Below, piece by piece: positions 11,401 through 21,700 of a stretch of DNA of 64,000 nucleotides; position 1 is the stretch's first letter; every line of letters begins with the position of its first letter. The translations under genes were made by a program, and so were the position numbers. Source of the DNA: Cenococcum geophilum 1.58 (lineage: Eukaryota; Ascomycota; Dothideomycetes; Gloniales; Gloniaceae); NCBI GenBank assembly GCA_001692895.1, contig KV748184.1:2418001-2482000 (forward strand), in the 5' to 3' direction. The notes under the pieces are model-generated. The model searched no databases. It worked only from the letters and a program-made list of their open reading frames with translations, and was not told the origin of the DNA.

Positions 11401-12417
11401 ATAGCTCGTCGCCAAAGAGAGTTGGCTTCTCCTCTAGCCGCATTAGTATTACCACAATCATCGGATCGCTGAGTAGGAACTGGCCGCCTTCGCCGTTTAA
11501 AGGTGCCCGAGTCGAGCCAAAGACTCGTAGGTTCCTTCTGATAGAGGCAATTAAGCGAATCGTACAACCAGCGGCGGAGGCACACTCTGCTCGAGTCGCT
11601 CCAAGTCAAAGAAGATCCTTAATTAGAGCGTGCTGATATGGGCCCATTCGCGGAGCCATAATACCGTAGAGGATAGGTAGAGGATAGGTAGAGGATGGGT
11701 AGAAACCTTGCAATATTCGACAACGATCACAGAAGGTCGATCGTGGACAGCTTCAGGTTCTTACAGCCAAGCATACGGCTTCGCTTCAATTACTATGTAC
11801 AGTTGGTGGCAATCAGGCGAAATTGGATGCGCGTACCGAATCTGCAACTCGCTAAGGGGGGGGGGTGAAGCTGGTCGTGCACATCACTGTAGTGAGCGCT
11901 CTGAAATTTTAAATTCGGTACGCGCATCTAATTTCGCCTGGTTGCCACCAGCTGTACATAGTAATTGTAGCGAAGCCGTATGCTTAGCTACAAGAACCTT
12001 ACTTTGGTGGCCTTTCTCTGCAGTGCCGTGATCTTTGTTAAATATCATGAGGTTTCCGCCCGTACGATATTGCCAAATTTCATCAACCTCTCTGCAGAGA
12101 CAGCGTTGTATTCGCGTTTTGGCGGCCACAATAGAGGCATAGTTAAGGGGGAGAAAAGGAAGCGTCCGTCTTCAATTTGATTCTCCTGGCCAACCAAGGC
12201 GATTCTCCAGGGCAACCAAAAAGGTCCTTGCGTGCAGCCACAGCCGTTCGCTACAATTAAAATTGGATGCGCGTACCGAATTTAAAATTTCGGAGCGCCC
12301 CCTAAAGGGGGGGGTGAAGCTGGTCGTGCAATTGACTGTACACTCGCCTCCAGATCAGATTGGAGCTCCAGATCGCTTCTGAACCCCGAGCCGAACACTT
12401 CCTAAATCTGCCGGACC

Positions 12418-15400
12418 ATGGCGCAGATCCCCCGACCTCGTCATCGAAACGATTTTGAAATTGCCCTCATCTGCGCTTTGCGCATAGAACACGATGCCGT
12501 CGAGGCTCTCTTGGACGAGAATTACGAAACTGACGGTTTTTCGTATGGAAAAGCGCCTGGGGATCACAACGCCTATACTTTAGGGAGGATTGGAAATCAT
12601 CATGTGGTGCTTGTGCAAATGCCGGGCATGGGCAAGGCGTACGCCGCAGGTGTAGCTTCCAGCCTCCGCACCAGCTTTGACGGCATCAAACTCGGTATAC
12701 TTGTCGGCATCTGTGGCGGCGTCCCAAATACTGCAGAAGGCGCAGAAATTCTCCTGGGCGATGTCGTTATCAGCACAACTGTGGTTCAAATCGACATCGG
12801 CCGACAGTATCCACACAAGTTTGCCAGGAAGGACGCTCTTGAAGAGAACCTTGGCCGGCCAAATTCGGAGGTCCGCGCATTTCTAGAAAAGGTATCGGGG
12901 CAACTATCTCGCCAAAGGGTGAAAGATAGAACGGCATACTACTCTGAAGAACTTTGCAAGGAGAAAAGACTAGAGTATCCTGGTGTAGAAAATGACAAAC
13001 TCTACCAACCGCAGTACCGGCATAAGCATCAATTACAAAGCTCTTGCCCAGTTTGCGCTCAATGTCGGACTATAGACAATGAAGTGTGTGAGATCGCTCT
13101 GAACTCCTCCTGCATGGATCTCGTGTGCGACGACAGGTACTTGGTGCCCCGGAACCGAATCATAAAGGCAAGAGGTCTCAGTTCTGATGGGATTCCGACT
13201 ACGGGTACTAAAGGCACTCGAAAACCGTCAATTCACTTTGGCCGTGTTACGTCTGGGGATACGGTCATGAAATGTGGCCGACATCGAGATGACATTGCGG
13301 AACGCGAAAAAGTCATTGCGTTTGAAATGGAAGGGGCTGGTATGTGGGAGTGCCTCCCAACTGTCGTCATCAAGAGCGTGTGTGACTACGCAGACAGTCA
13401 CAAGAGCAAGAAATGGCAAGGATATGCAGCTGTAACTGCAGCGGCTTGCACAAAGGCCTTCCTGGAGGAGTGGAGGACCACTGATAGGCAGGATGCGTCA
13501 GCCGATTGTCCAACTGTCCAAGGTATGGCAAACCCTGCGCGATGTATTGACCCGAACACTCTCATACTCATCTTTTTAACCATCCCTCCAGACTACTTAC
13601 CTGAGATTTTCAACAAGTTACCTTTGGCGCTCGACGCAGCGTTCAATTCTCGCTACAATGACCACAACCCTATATGCCTAGAGAACACAAGAGTTGAGAT
13701 TCTTCAAGAAATGGAACTGTGGAGCTTGAACCCCGATGGAGAGTTTATATATTGGTTAAGCGGCAGTGCTGGCACTGGAAAATCAACCATCGCTCGCACA
13801 GTGGCAACGACACTCGAGAAAGCTAAACGATTAGGAGCAAGCTTCTTCTTTTCCAGAGGTGGAGGTGATATCGGCAAGGCTAGCAAATTCTTTACAACGC
13901 TTGCTTTTCAACTCTCAAAAGTCTTTCCCCCCCTGAGAAACCATATCTATGAGGCTATGAGGAAGCATCCAGACATTGCTGAAAAAGGTCTCCGCAGTCA
14001 ATGGGATCACCTTATCCTTCAGCCACTCTCCAAGATAAAAGTTGATCCCGCTCGGTTACCATTAGTCTTAGTGGTTGATGCCCTGGACGAATGTGAAGGC
14101 GATGAGGATGTTCAACAAATCCTCCAGCTCTTCGCTGAAGCGCAAACACTGGGTCCGGTCCAGTTACGAATCCTTGTAACGAGTAGACCAGAGCCTCTGA
14201 TTCAACGTGGGTTTCGCAATATTCCCAGCCTTTATCGTCGCGATCTCATCCTTAATCAAATTCACCGTGGACTCATAGACCGTGACATATCAATCTTCTT
14301 CCAACACAATCTCGGGTTGCTCCGGGACACCTGGAACGACCTGCCGCTGGGCTGGCCCGACAGAGACATTATCCATCTTCTCGTTTCAAGGGCTCACGGC
14401 CTCTTCATCTATGCCGCGACAATTTGTCGGTTTCTTGAGAGAAATGAAATTCTTTGGCCCCCAGACGATCTTCTTCAACTTATACTTGCAAACTCACTGC
14501 AAGACACCAGTGGTGTGATAGCGCTTCAGGATTCACACACAATGGAGCTGGATGATATATATACCCAAGTTCTGCGGCATTGCCTCCAGAAAATATCAAA
14601 CAAAGGCAACAAGCCCAGCGTTGCCGCGTTCATCAGGGAGTGTGTTGGCTCGATTGTTATCTTATATGATCCACTTTCCGTTGTCGCTATGGCCAAGCTA
14701 ATTAATATCGACGAGAGACTCCTTCAGAGGATGTTGAATCAGTTACGTTCTGTTCTAGATGTTCCTGAGCACCGGGAAAGTCCTGTCCAACTTTATCATC
14801 CTTCATTTTGCGACTTTTACCTCGACAAGCTGAGGTGCTCTGATCTACAATTCTGGGTAGATGAGAAGCAAGCGCATCGGACGCTAGCCAATCGCTGTAT
14901 ACAGCTCATGTCAAGCTCTCTTAAGCAAGGCATCTGTGGCGTAGGCGCCCACGGGATTTTCGTGACCGATATTGACAATAGCCAAGTGCAGCAACATCTT
15001 CCTCCAGAGGTTCAGTACGCATGCCTCTATTGGATCCAGCATCTCCAGAAGAGCGGAGCTCAGCTTTACAATAATAACCAGGTCCATCAGTTTCTAAAGG
15101 AGCATTTTCTTCACTGGCTTGAGGCGCTGGGCTGGATGCGAAAGGTCTCAGAAGGGATTCGCGCAATCGCTTCTTTGGAGTCTATTGTAAGCCTACCCTG
15201 TAGTATATGAAGTCATCTAGCTAAACTAATATTCAGGCTAGCGACTGTCCCGATTTATACGCGTTTGTNCATGATATGAAGCGATTTACACTATATAGCC
15301 GGCTAGGGATTGAGCAGACCCCCCTCCAAGTATATTGCAGTGCGCTTATTTTTGCACCAGTAATGAGTATAGTAAAGAAGCAATTTATAGACTGGGTGCC

Positions 15401-17258
15401 TAGATGGATGCAAAGATTACCCAGAGTTGAAAATAATTGGAACGCTTTATTACAGACGCTTGAGGGCCATTTAAATTGGGTCACCGCCGTGGCCTTCTCG
15501 CCGGACGGCAAGGTGCTGGCGTCGGCATCGTACGACAAAACGGTTAAGCTGTGGGATGCCGGCACGGGAGCAATGCAGCAGACGCTCAAGGGCCATTCAA
15601 GTCGGGTCAACGCTGTGGCCTTCTCGCCAGACGGCATGGTGCTAGCGTCGGCATCGGAGGGCAGGACAATCAAGCTATGGGATGCCGGCACGGGAGCAGT
15701 GCAGCAGACGCTCAAGGGCCATTCACGTGGGGTCACCGCCGTGGCCTTCTCACCGGACGGCAAGGTGCTGGCGTCGGCATCGTGGGACAGGACAGTCAAG
15801 CTGTGGGATGCCGGCACGGGAGCAGTGCAACAGACGCTCGAGGGCCATTCAAATTGGGTCACCGCGGTAGCCTTCTCGCCGGACGGCAAGGTGCTGGCGT
15901 CGGCATCGTACGACAAGACGGTTAAGCTGTGGGATGCCGGCACGGGAGCGGTGCAGCAGACGCTCAAGGGCCATTCAAGTCGGGTCAACGCCGTAGCCTT
16001 CTCGCCGGACGGCAAGGTGCTGGCGTCAACATCGGACGACCTGACGGTCAAGCTGTGGGATTCTAGCACGGGAGCAATGCAGCAGACGCTCGAGGGCCAT
16101 TCAAGTGAGGTCCGCGCTGTGGCCTTCTCGCCGGACGGCATGGTGCTGGCGTCGGCATCGGACGACAAGACGGTCATGCTGTGGGATACCGGCACGGGGG
16201 CAGTGCAGCGGACGCTCAAAGGCCATTCAAATGGGGTCAACGCCGTGGCCTTCTCGCCGGACAGCAAGGTGCTGGCGTCGGCATCGCACGACGGGACGGT
16301 CAAGCTGTGGGATGTCGGCACGGGAGCAGCGCAGCAGACGCTCGAGGGCCATTCAAATTGGGTCAGCGCCGTGGCCTTCTCGCCGGACGGCAAGGTGCTA
16401 GCGTCGGCATCGCACGACGGGACAGTCAAGCTGTGGGATACCGGCACGGGAGCAGTGCAGCGGACGCTCAAAGGCCATTCAAATGGGGTCAACGCCGTGG
16501 CCTTCTCGCCGGACAGCAAAGTGCTGGCGTCGGCATCGCACGACGGGACGGTCAAGCTGTGGGATGCTGGCACGGGAGCAGCGCAGCAAACGCTCGAGGG
16601 CCATTCAAATTGGATCAGCGCCGTGGCCTTCTCGCCGGACGGCAAGGTGCTAGCGTCGGCATCGCACGACGGGACAGTCAAGTTGTGGGATGCTGGCACG
16701 GGGGCAGTGCAGCAGACGCTCAAGGGCCATTTAAATCGGGTCGTCGTCGTAGCCTTCTCGCCGGACAGCAAGGTGCTGGCGTCGGCATCGCACGACAGGA
16801 CGGCCAGGCTGTGGGATGTCGGCACGGGAGCAGCGCAGCAAACGCTCGAGGGCCATTCAAATTTGGTCAACGCCGTGGCCTTCTCGCCGGACGGCAAGGT
16901 GCTAGCGTCGGCATCGTACGACCGGACAGTCAAGCTGTGGGATGCCGGCACGGGGGCAGTACAGCAGACGCTTAAAGCTAACGCCGCTATTCAAACCATG
17001 TCATTCTCCGATGACGGGACATTTGTAGAGACTAATAGAGGAATATTACATTCCATATCTCTACCCCCTGGCGGACGACTTCCTCGGCGGGGTCTTTCAC
17101 GCGGAATATTTGTTAAGCAGCAGTGGGTAACCTATGAGATGGAAAATGTGCTTTGGCTTCCTTCCGAGTATCGACCGGTTTGCACGGCTGTTCATGGTAG
17201 CGTTGTTGCTATCGGGCATCTATCTGGTTACGTGTCAATATTAGAATTCGCTTTCTAA
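12418..17258 (+). CDS. NLR-type protein: nucleoside phosphorylase-like domain, NACHT NTPase, 12 WD40 repeats
   Basis: A likely intracellular sensor of the fungal NLR/STAND class, in which a repeat region senses ligand, NACHT oligomerises and the N-terminal domain acts. Two exons (12418-15186 and 15237-17258) join across a 50-nt intron (GTAAGC donor, CTAAAC near the branch site, ATTCAG acceptor) in phase 0, giving 1596 residues. Residues about 12-360 form a PNP/UDP-phosphorylase-like domain (GICGGVP near 98, FEMEGAG near 302, [20 protein letters not shown]). NACHT follows: Walker [10 protein letters not shown] near 449, Walker [12 protein letters not shown] near 547-557, then [10 protein letters not shown] spacer ends in [10 protein letters not shown]. 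Residues 998-1501 are 12 WD40 units of 42 residues, then a degenerate tail. Without the intron it would look like two genes, but no lesion is needed. An N lies at about 15270. The TE stack ends 77 bp upstream of the start codon. Confidence 0.88.
15459..16970 (+). repeat. Twelve 126-bp WD40-coding tandem repeats
   Basis: Each unit encodes 42 residues of the form L(E/K)GH..xV..VAFSPD.KVLAS.S.D.TVKLWD.GTGA.QQT. Units are nearly identical in DNA outside a few codons. Variable positions cluster in the four residues after GHS/GHL (NWVT, SRVN, RGVT, SEVR, NGVN, NWVS, NLVN) and around the second variable site (Tyr/Glu/Trp/Asp/His, then Lys/Arg/Leu/Gly). This matches the high-conservation WD repeats of HET-E/HNWD-type fungal genes. 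LE and LK starts mostly alternate, giving a 252-bp higher-order unit: units 7-8 and 9-10 are almost the same, as are 1 and 4. Confidence 0.92.
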
Positions 17259-18734
17259 GCTTTATTAGACCTCCCCGCCAACCTCCATGCGGTTGCCGTC
17301 TTTTTATACTCCTCTACGTGCCGCAATGGCTTATGAATGCTATTGAATTAGAAATGTAACTGCTTTAAAATTCCCTGCGCCAGGTGAGTGGCAAAACAGC
17401 CAGGTGACGGCCGTCCACGCATGATAAAACTGCCGTGTATGGTTGGATAAACTAAGGGCTACTGTAGTACATTCACAGACGTGGTTGGGTGTAATCGGGT
17501 AGACATGTCTTGAAGTCACACCTTGGCATCATATGTGGCTCAGGCCATGGAGGTATGAACAGCAAAGGCGGGATTAATATATGTACAGTCAAATATCATT
17601 AGTACGATACCGTTTGTTCGGCTAAACGTATCGTAATATCAATGGTATTGTTATATTAAGAATCACGGGTAGTGAAAATAAGCAGGAAAACCGGGGATTT
17701 GATACCTAAAGAGGCTTAAGATATCTACCTCACGGGCCAAATAGGGCTCTTTGCCATACAAATTCTCTACTAGTTATACCGATATTGATAGTAGGTGCTT
17801 AACGATATTGTCAAAGGTCAGATTATCGTAATATTACACTAAAAAAGGCTTGATTAAGAGGTGTAGATCGTAATGCAGAGGATATCGTTATATACCCTAT
17901 ATCGTTTGACTGCAGTACACATGGTAAGATACGAATGGGTTGTCTATTGTAAACTAGTGTTGTCCGGATTAGTCGAGTGTCTAACCGTACAGGGGCTAGC
18001 TCGTGGTGAAGGTGCGCCTTTGGACGGAAGCCGATTTCGCTAGTGACTGTACGAGGCAGTACGAGATGCGCCCTTTGGGGTGAGGCGGGGCGCAAGCATG
18101 GCACGGCACGGCACAGCACTAGGGCAGAGGATTCCGCAGAATATTCGTGCCAGTGAGTCACCATCGGCCCTTAGCCAGGGGTGCAGCAAGCTGATGGCCG
18201 GCGAAGGGAAAGGAAAGCCATCGACAGGCCCAAGAAGGCACGTGTGCGCGGTTTGCAATCGCTCAAACGGGCATAACCCTCATCGGCGCTGCCTTCGTCC
18301 GACGCGGCGGTAGAGAAAATTCCGGAAGAGTGGCCTCGTCACCACCAGAGCTTCGAGCTTTCTTTTTCATCGCCCACATGCAAGCTGACTCCTATCCTTT
18401 CAGGCCAGCTTTGCCTTTTCTCCCTTAATCCCCTACACTTGTAATCTTCCATTCTACCCTCCACCTATTCTTGCGCCTTTCGATTTCGTTTCCTTTCGTA
18501 GAAGTAGCAGTCGATATCCAGGCTACCCCCTCAAAAATCCTTCACCGTAATTTCATTTCAGCGCGTTCTTTTGGCGGCCTGTGTCGTCAAATGAACCTGC
18601 ATCAGAATCGCACTCTGAGAATAATAGTATGCCACGCTCCACTGCTTCCAGTCTAATTTTGCCCTTCACGTACTGACTCGGAGCCCCTTGCTACAGTCTC
18701 ACCCTTCCAATCTGAAGGGTTCCTCCATCTCCAA
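17259..18734. other. Intergenic between NLR and PPR genes
   Basis: No convincing gene. The part 17560-17960 is TA-rich with several ACGATA(T)/TATCGT words in both orientations and may be a decayed small element. From about 18330 to 18734 the sequence is pyrimidine-rich and probably holds the promoter and leader of the PPR gene. Confidence 0.4.
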
Positions 18735-21700
18735 ATGGTCTTTAAGACTTTCCACCTCGCGCGCCAGAGTCTCGTAAAGAGTTTCACCCACGGATACGCT
18801 CAATCCGTAGTTGCCGCCTCTCAATCATCGTACGCGTCGCAAAACAACTCTTTTGGAGCCTTCGGTTCAAACCTTCAAAGTCGTTTCGGGAAACCCGGTG
18901 CGAATCAAACCCAAAATGCCTTTGCTTCCACGTCGACCCAGGCAGGTGGCAGCATCAAGGTTGCTCACAACGAGCACGCAGACTCCGGTTTAGCGGCGTA
19001 CTATGCTGCCTGGCAGAAGCACCAACGCGTCGAGGATAAGGAATGGCAACAATTCCAATTTACAAAGCGAATCGAGTGGAAGCCTCGAGCAACAGTTCCA
19101 GAAGGCAAAAATGAGGCCAAGGAGGACAGCGGGGTCATCGAAGAGACCTCGGATCCGGTTCCGGCTCGAGCCGTCATCAGCCGCGCCTACAGCACCAGCA
19201 CTGTAGATGATTTCAGGAAGGTTGTGGGTGATGCAAAGGCAGAGGCTACTGCACTTGCACAGGTCGATGAGGCAATCGCTCAAGAGGGGGCGAAGGCTAA
19301 AGCCGAGGCTGCATCCCCGAAGCTGGCTGCTCAAGAAACCTCTCTGGTGACCCAGGAGACTCGTCCACAGTCCCCAGCCACAGGATCCAACGTCACTCCT
19401 GAGTCAATTGCCTTGAGCCGCACCAGTTCTAGTTTTGCTACTAGTATCTCTGAGATTGATACATACACCGAGCAACTGAACAAACTCGCTGAAAATCAAC
19501 ACTATGCTGAAATACCAGCAATCTTCGAATCTATGCTCGTTTCGGGCATCAAGCCTACCGCACCAGCATACAATGCTCTCCTCTCCGCTGCCATCAACCT
19601 ACCCAAGACAAGACATCAGGTTGTTCCAAAGGCGCTGGATGTGTACTCTGACATGCTGCGCCGACGGGTGCTTCCTGATACTAACACATACGCCACTTTG
19701 ATTGAGATCCTCTCTGTCCGGTCTCTGGAAGTTCTTTCTATGACGCAGGCCCTGGAGGAAAAGAGAGTAAGGTATGGTGGTATGGAGGAAGAGGGCAAGT
19801 TTATGCTCCATTCCAACGAAACCGAATTCGACATTCTTAGCGAAGACGACTCCCTTGACATCGCAGTCAAGCTTTTCGATTCTGCAACCACTAGCCAGCC
19901 TGCACGAACCTTCTCCGAGAAAACCTACCGTGTTCTCGTCTCAGCTTGCGCTGAGGGTGACCGTGTCGAGGACATGGTCCGCATTTATGCGCAGATGGAA
20001 TCAAGAAATGTGATTCCATGTGCTGACATGTTTGTGCCCATGATCCACGCCTTTGGCAAGTCCGGTGATTTGCGCAGCGCGGTTGAATGCTATGATGAGT
20101 ACAAAGCTCTAGCCATTGCGAATGACAAGGGAGAAATCTTTTTGTCACGGAAAGATAACGATGTGTATGCCGCTCTCATTAAGGCATACAGTATTTGCGG
20201 AAGGTCCGAAGGAGGCCAGAAGTTCCTTTCGAAGATTGAGGAGACCATTGTCGACCCGGAGGACATTACTCCTCTGCGTGACATTGTGAGCTTGAAGGCT
20301 CTCTTGTCAGTGTGGTTGAAGAATGGTTCTTTTGAAGAGGCATTTGTGCATGCCAGCGAGAAGTTGAGCCCAGAAGCTCGCCATCTTGCCATGGCTGCCA
20401 TTTGCATCAAAGCTGCTGACAAGAATGACGTTGAAAATGCGACCAAGGCTTTCAATGCACTTCCAGAGAACGCAGATCTTTCCCGTCCTGCCATGGCCAT
20501 AGGCGCAATGCATGTTCGCAACGGGAACATCGAAGCTGCTAATGTGTTTTGGAAGATTTTGGAGCTCTCCAGCACCAAGCCTCAATTCATTGAGTCGACC
20601 GCCATGCATACGATTGCTCTGATTGGCAGTGGCCAGGCTGAGCAGGGTTTGCGTCAAAGTCGCCAGATGTTCGCACGCATCCGTGATTCGCAAGCTGGAT
20701 CTACCCAGGCCAAGATGGAGATCGTGGAACAGATTGACGAGGCTGTTGAGGTCATCGGTCAGTTCATGATCAGGCGCGGTATCATTCTACCGGCGAGAGC
20801 TAGCATGGAGTTGATGTGGACCATGATTGAGAACGGTGGTCTTGTTGCTCCCGTTGCCGGACATTTACTTGCAGGTATGGGCCCAGAAGGCATTGCTCAG
20901 CTTCATTGGGGCGATATCACCCTTCTCATGCAGGTTCAATCGGGAATGATTCTTAACGCTTCCGACTTGGATATTGCCAACACTGCTCGCTTCGCCCACC
21001 TGCTTGAGGTTATTGCTTCCACTGGTACGGTAACCGACAAGTCTACTTCAGCTTTGGTCGAGAAGGTTCTTGTCAAACTTGATCGCCCGGATCTCCAGCA
21101 CCGTTGGTACAGTTACAAGCATCCTGCACCTGAACCAACCTACTCCCCTGTCCAGTATTCATCGTTCCCTCAACGGGCACCGATTCCTGTCGCTCCTGCA
21201 TATGAGGATTCATTCGACCCATATGCTGCTACGACTGACAACAAGGGCTCCGTTGCTATCACCGACTTACTCGAAAAGACTCACGGTAGATCGTCTTCCC
21301 ATCTGAATGAGGCTTTGACAAAGTTCAAGAACATGCGCCGAGCTGGCAGACACCCTCGATTCTTCACCTACGCCAAACTCATCACTGCTGCGGCAAAGGA
21401 GGATCGTCTCAACCTTGCTCACGACATTCTAGCTCTCGCTAAGCAAGACGTTCCTCTGCTGCCTCAGTACCGTATCGTTAGATACGGTTGGGTTACCATC
21501 TTGGATGCCATGGTCGCTGCTTGCCTCACTACCGGACAACGTGGACTTGCTGCTCAATACCACCAGGACTTGCTTGATATGGGTGCTGCTCCCTCGGCTA
21601 ATACTTTCGGACTTTATATTACGACTCTTAAAGAATCCACGAAGACCTTTGATGAGGCCACAGAAGCTGTCAAGATTTTCCTACGTGCCAAATCTGAGGG

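Larger units (their letters stand above)
8390..11659 (-). pseudogene. Tc1/mariner-like (DDE_3) transposase, RIP-damaged and split by a piggyBac-type insertion
   Basis: Segment 11659-11401 encodes an N-terminal helix-turn-helix region (MAPRMGPYQHALI, then TRAECASAAGCTIRLIASIR, then EEKPTLFGDEL). The protein resumes after the insertion at 9168 with WLIYDIFNVVVSRY and continues to about 8390. The catalytic core is plain: VFVDKLG (first Asp codon at 8929-8927), RKLGWASF, then VVVIDNTSFHYLERI (second Asp), then LVFLPLYLPNLNLIKEFF (Glu). About 35 residues lie between the second Asp and the Glu. Several TAG stops and at least one frame change before VFVDK make it non-functional. It is the source transposase for the terminal repeats at 5142 and 11889. 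Confidence 0.82.
5142..11889 (-). mobile_element. Tc1/mariner-type DNA transposon, RIP-damaged, carrying nested insertions
   Basis: The ends are inverted repeats of about 115 bp that match almost base for base, apart from an N and C-run length differences: 5142-5256 against the complement of 11889 to about 11775, starting CAGTGATGTGCACGACCAGC. TA dinucleotides flank both ends (5140-5141, 11890-11891). The interior carries a Tc1/mariner-like transposase on the minus strand, broken by a piggyBac-type element. It also holds a hAT-like foldback element near the left end and an unidentified decayed reading frame at 6479-8160. Without the two insertions the element would be about 3.4 kb. The terminal repeats stayed nearly identical while the interior filled with stops. 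Confidence 0.82.
5107..12338. mobile_element. MITE of a TA-target family, split in two by a larger element
   Basis: The left piece (5107-5139, then the target TA) and the right piece (11892-12338) form one element of about 480 bp once the insert 5142-11889 is removed. Its termini are inverted: 5107 reads CAGTCAATTGCACGACCGGC and the complement of the right end reads CAGTCAATTGCACGACCAGC. Both continue into a C-run, then TTTA, GCGCTC(C/T)GAAATTTTAAATT and CGGTACGCGCATC. A TA flanks each side (5105-5106 and 12339-12340), as in Tc1/mariner-type insertion. The interior has no transposase. The terminal sequence is clearly related to that of the inserted element, so the MITE is probably a non-autonomous member of the same family. 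Confidence 0.8.

Noticed and set aside
15187-15236. Stop codon suggesting the NLR gene is broken into two
   Set aside because: The interval has a fungal donor, a branch-like site and an acceptor in matching phase, and the joined protein has the expected linker. An intron is the simpler reading.
15233-16951. 572-codon antisense open frame across the WD40 repeats
   Set aside because: Its repetitive translation simply mirrors the sense WD40 units; periodic codon use keeps the antisense frame open. No domain and no start context.
17584-17914. Possible small TA-flanked MITE (CAGTCAAA at 17586, TTTGACTG ending 17912)
   Set aside because: Only 8 bp of each end match well, and the right flank is CA rather than TA. 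Too weak to call.
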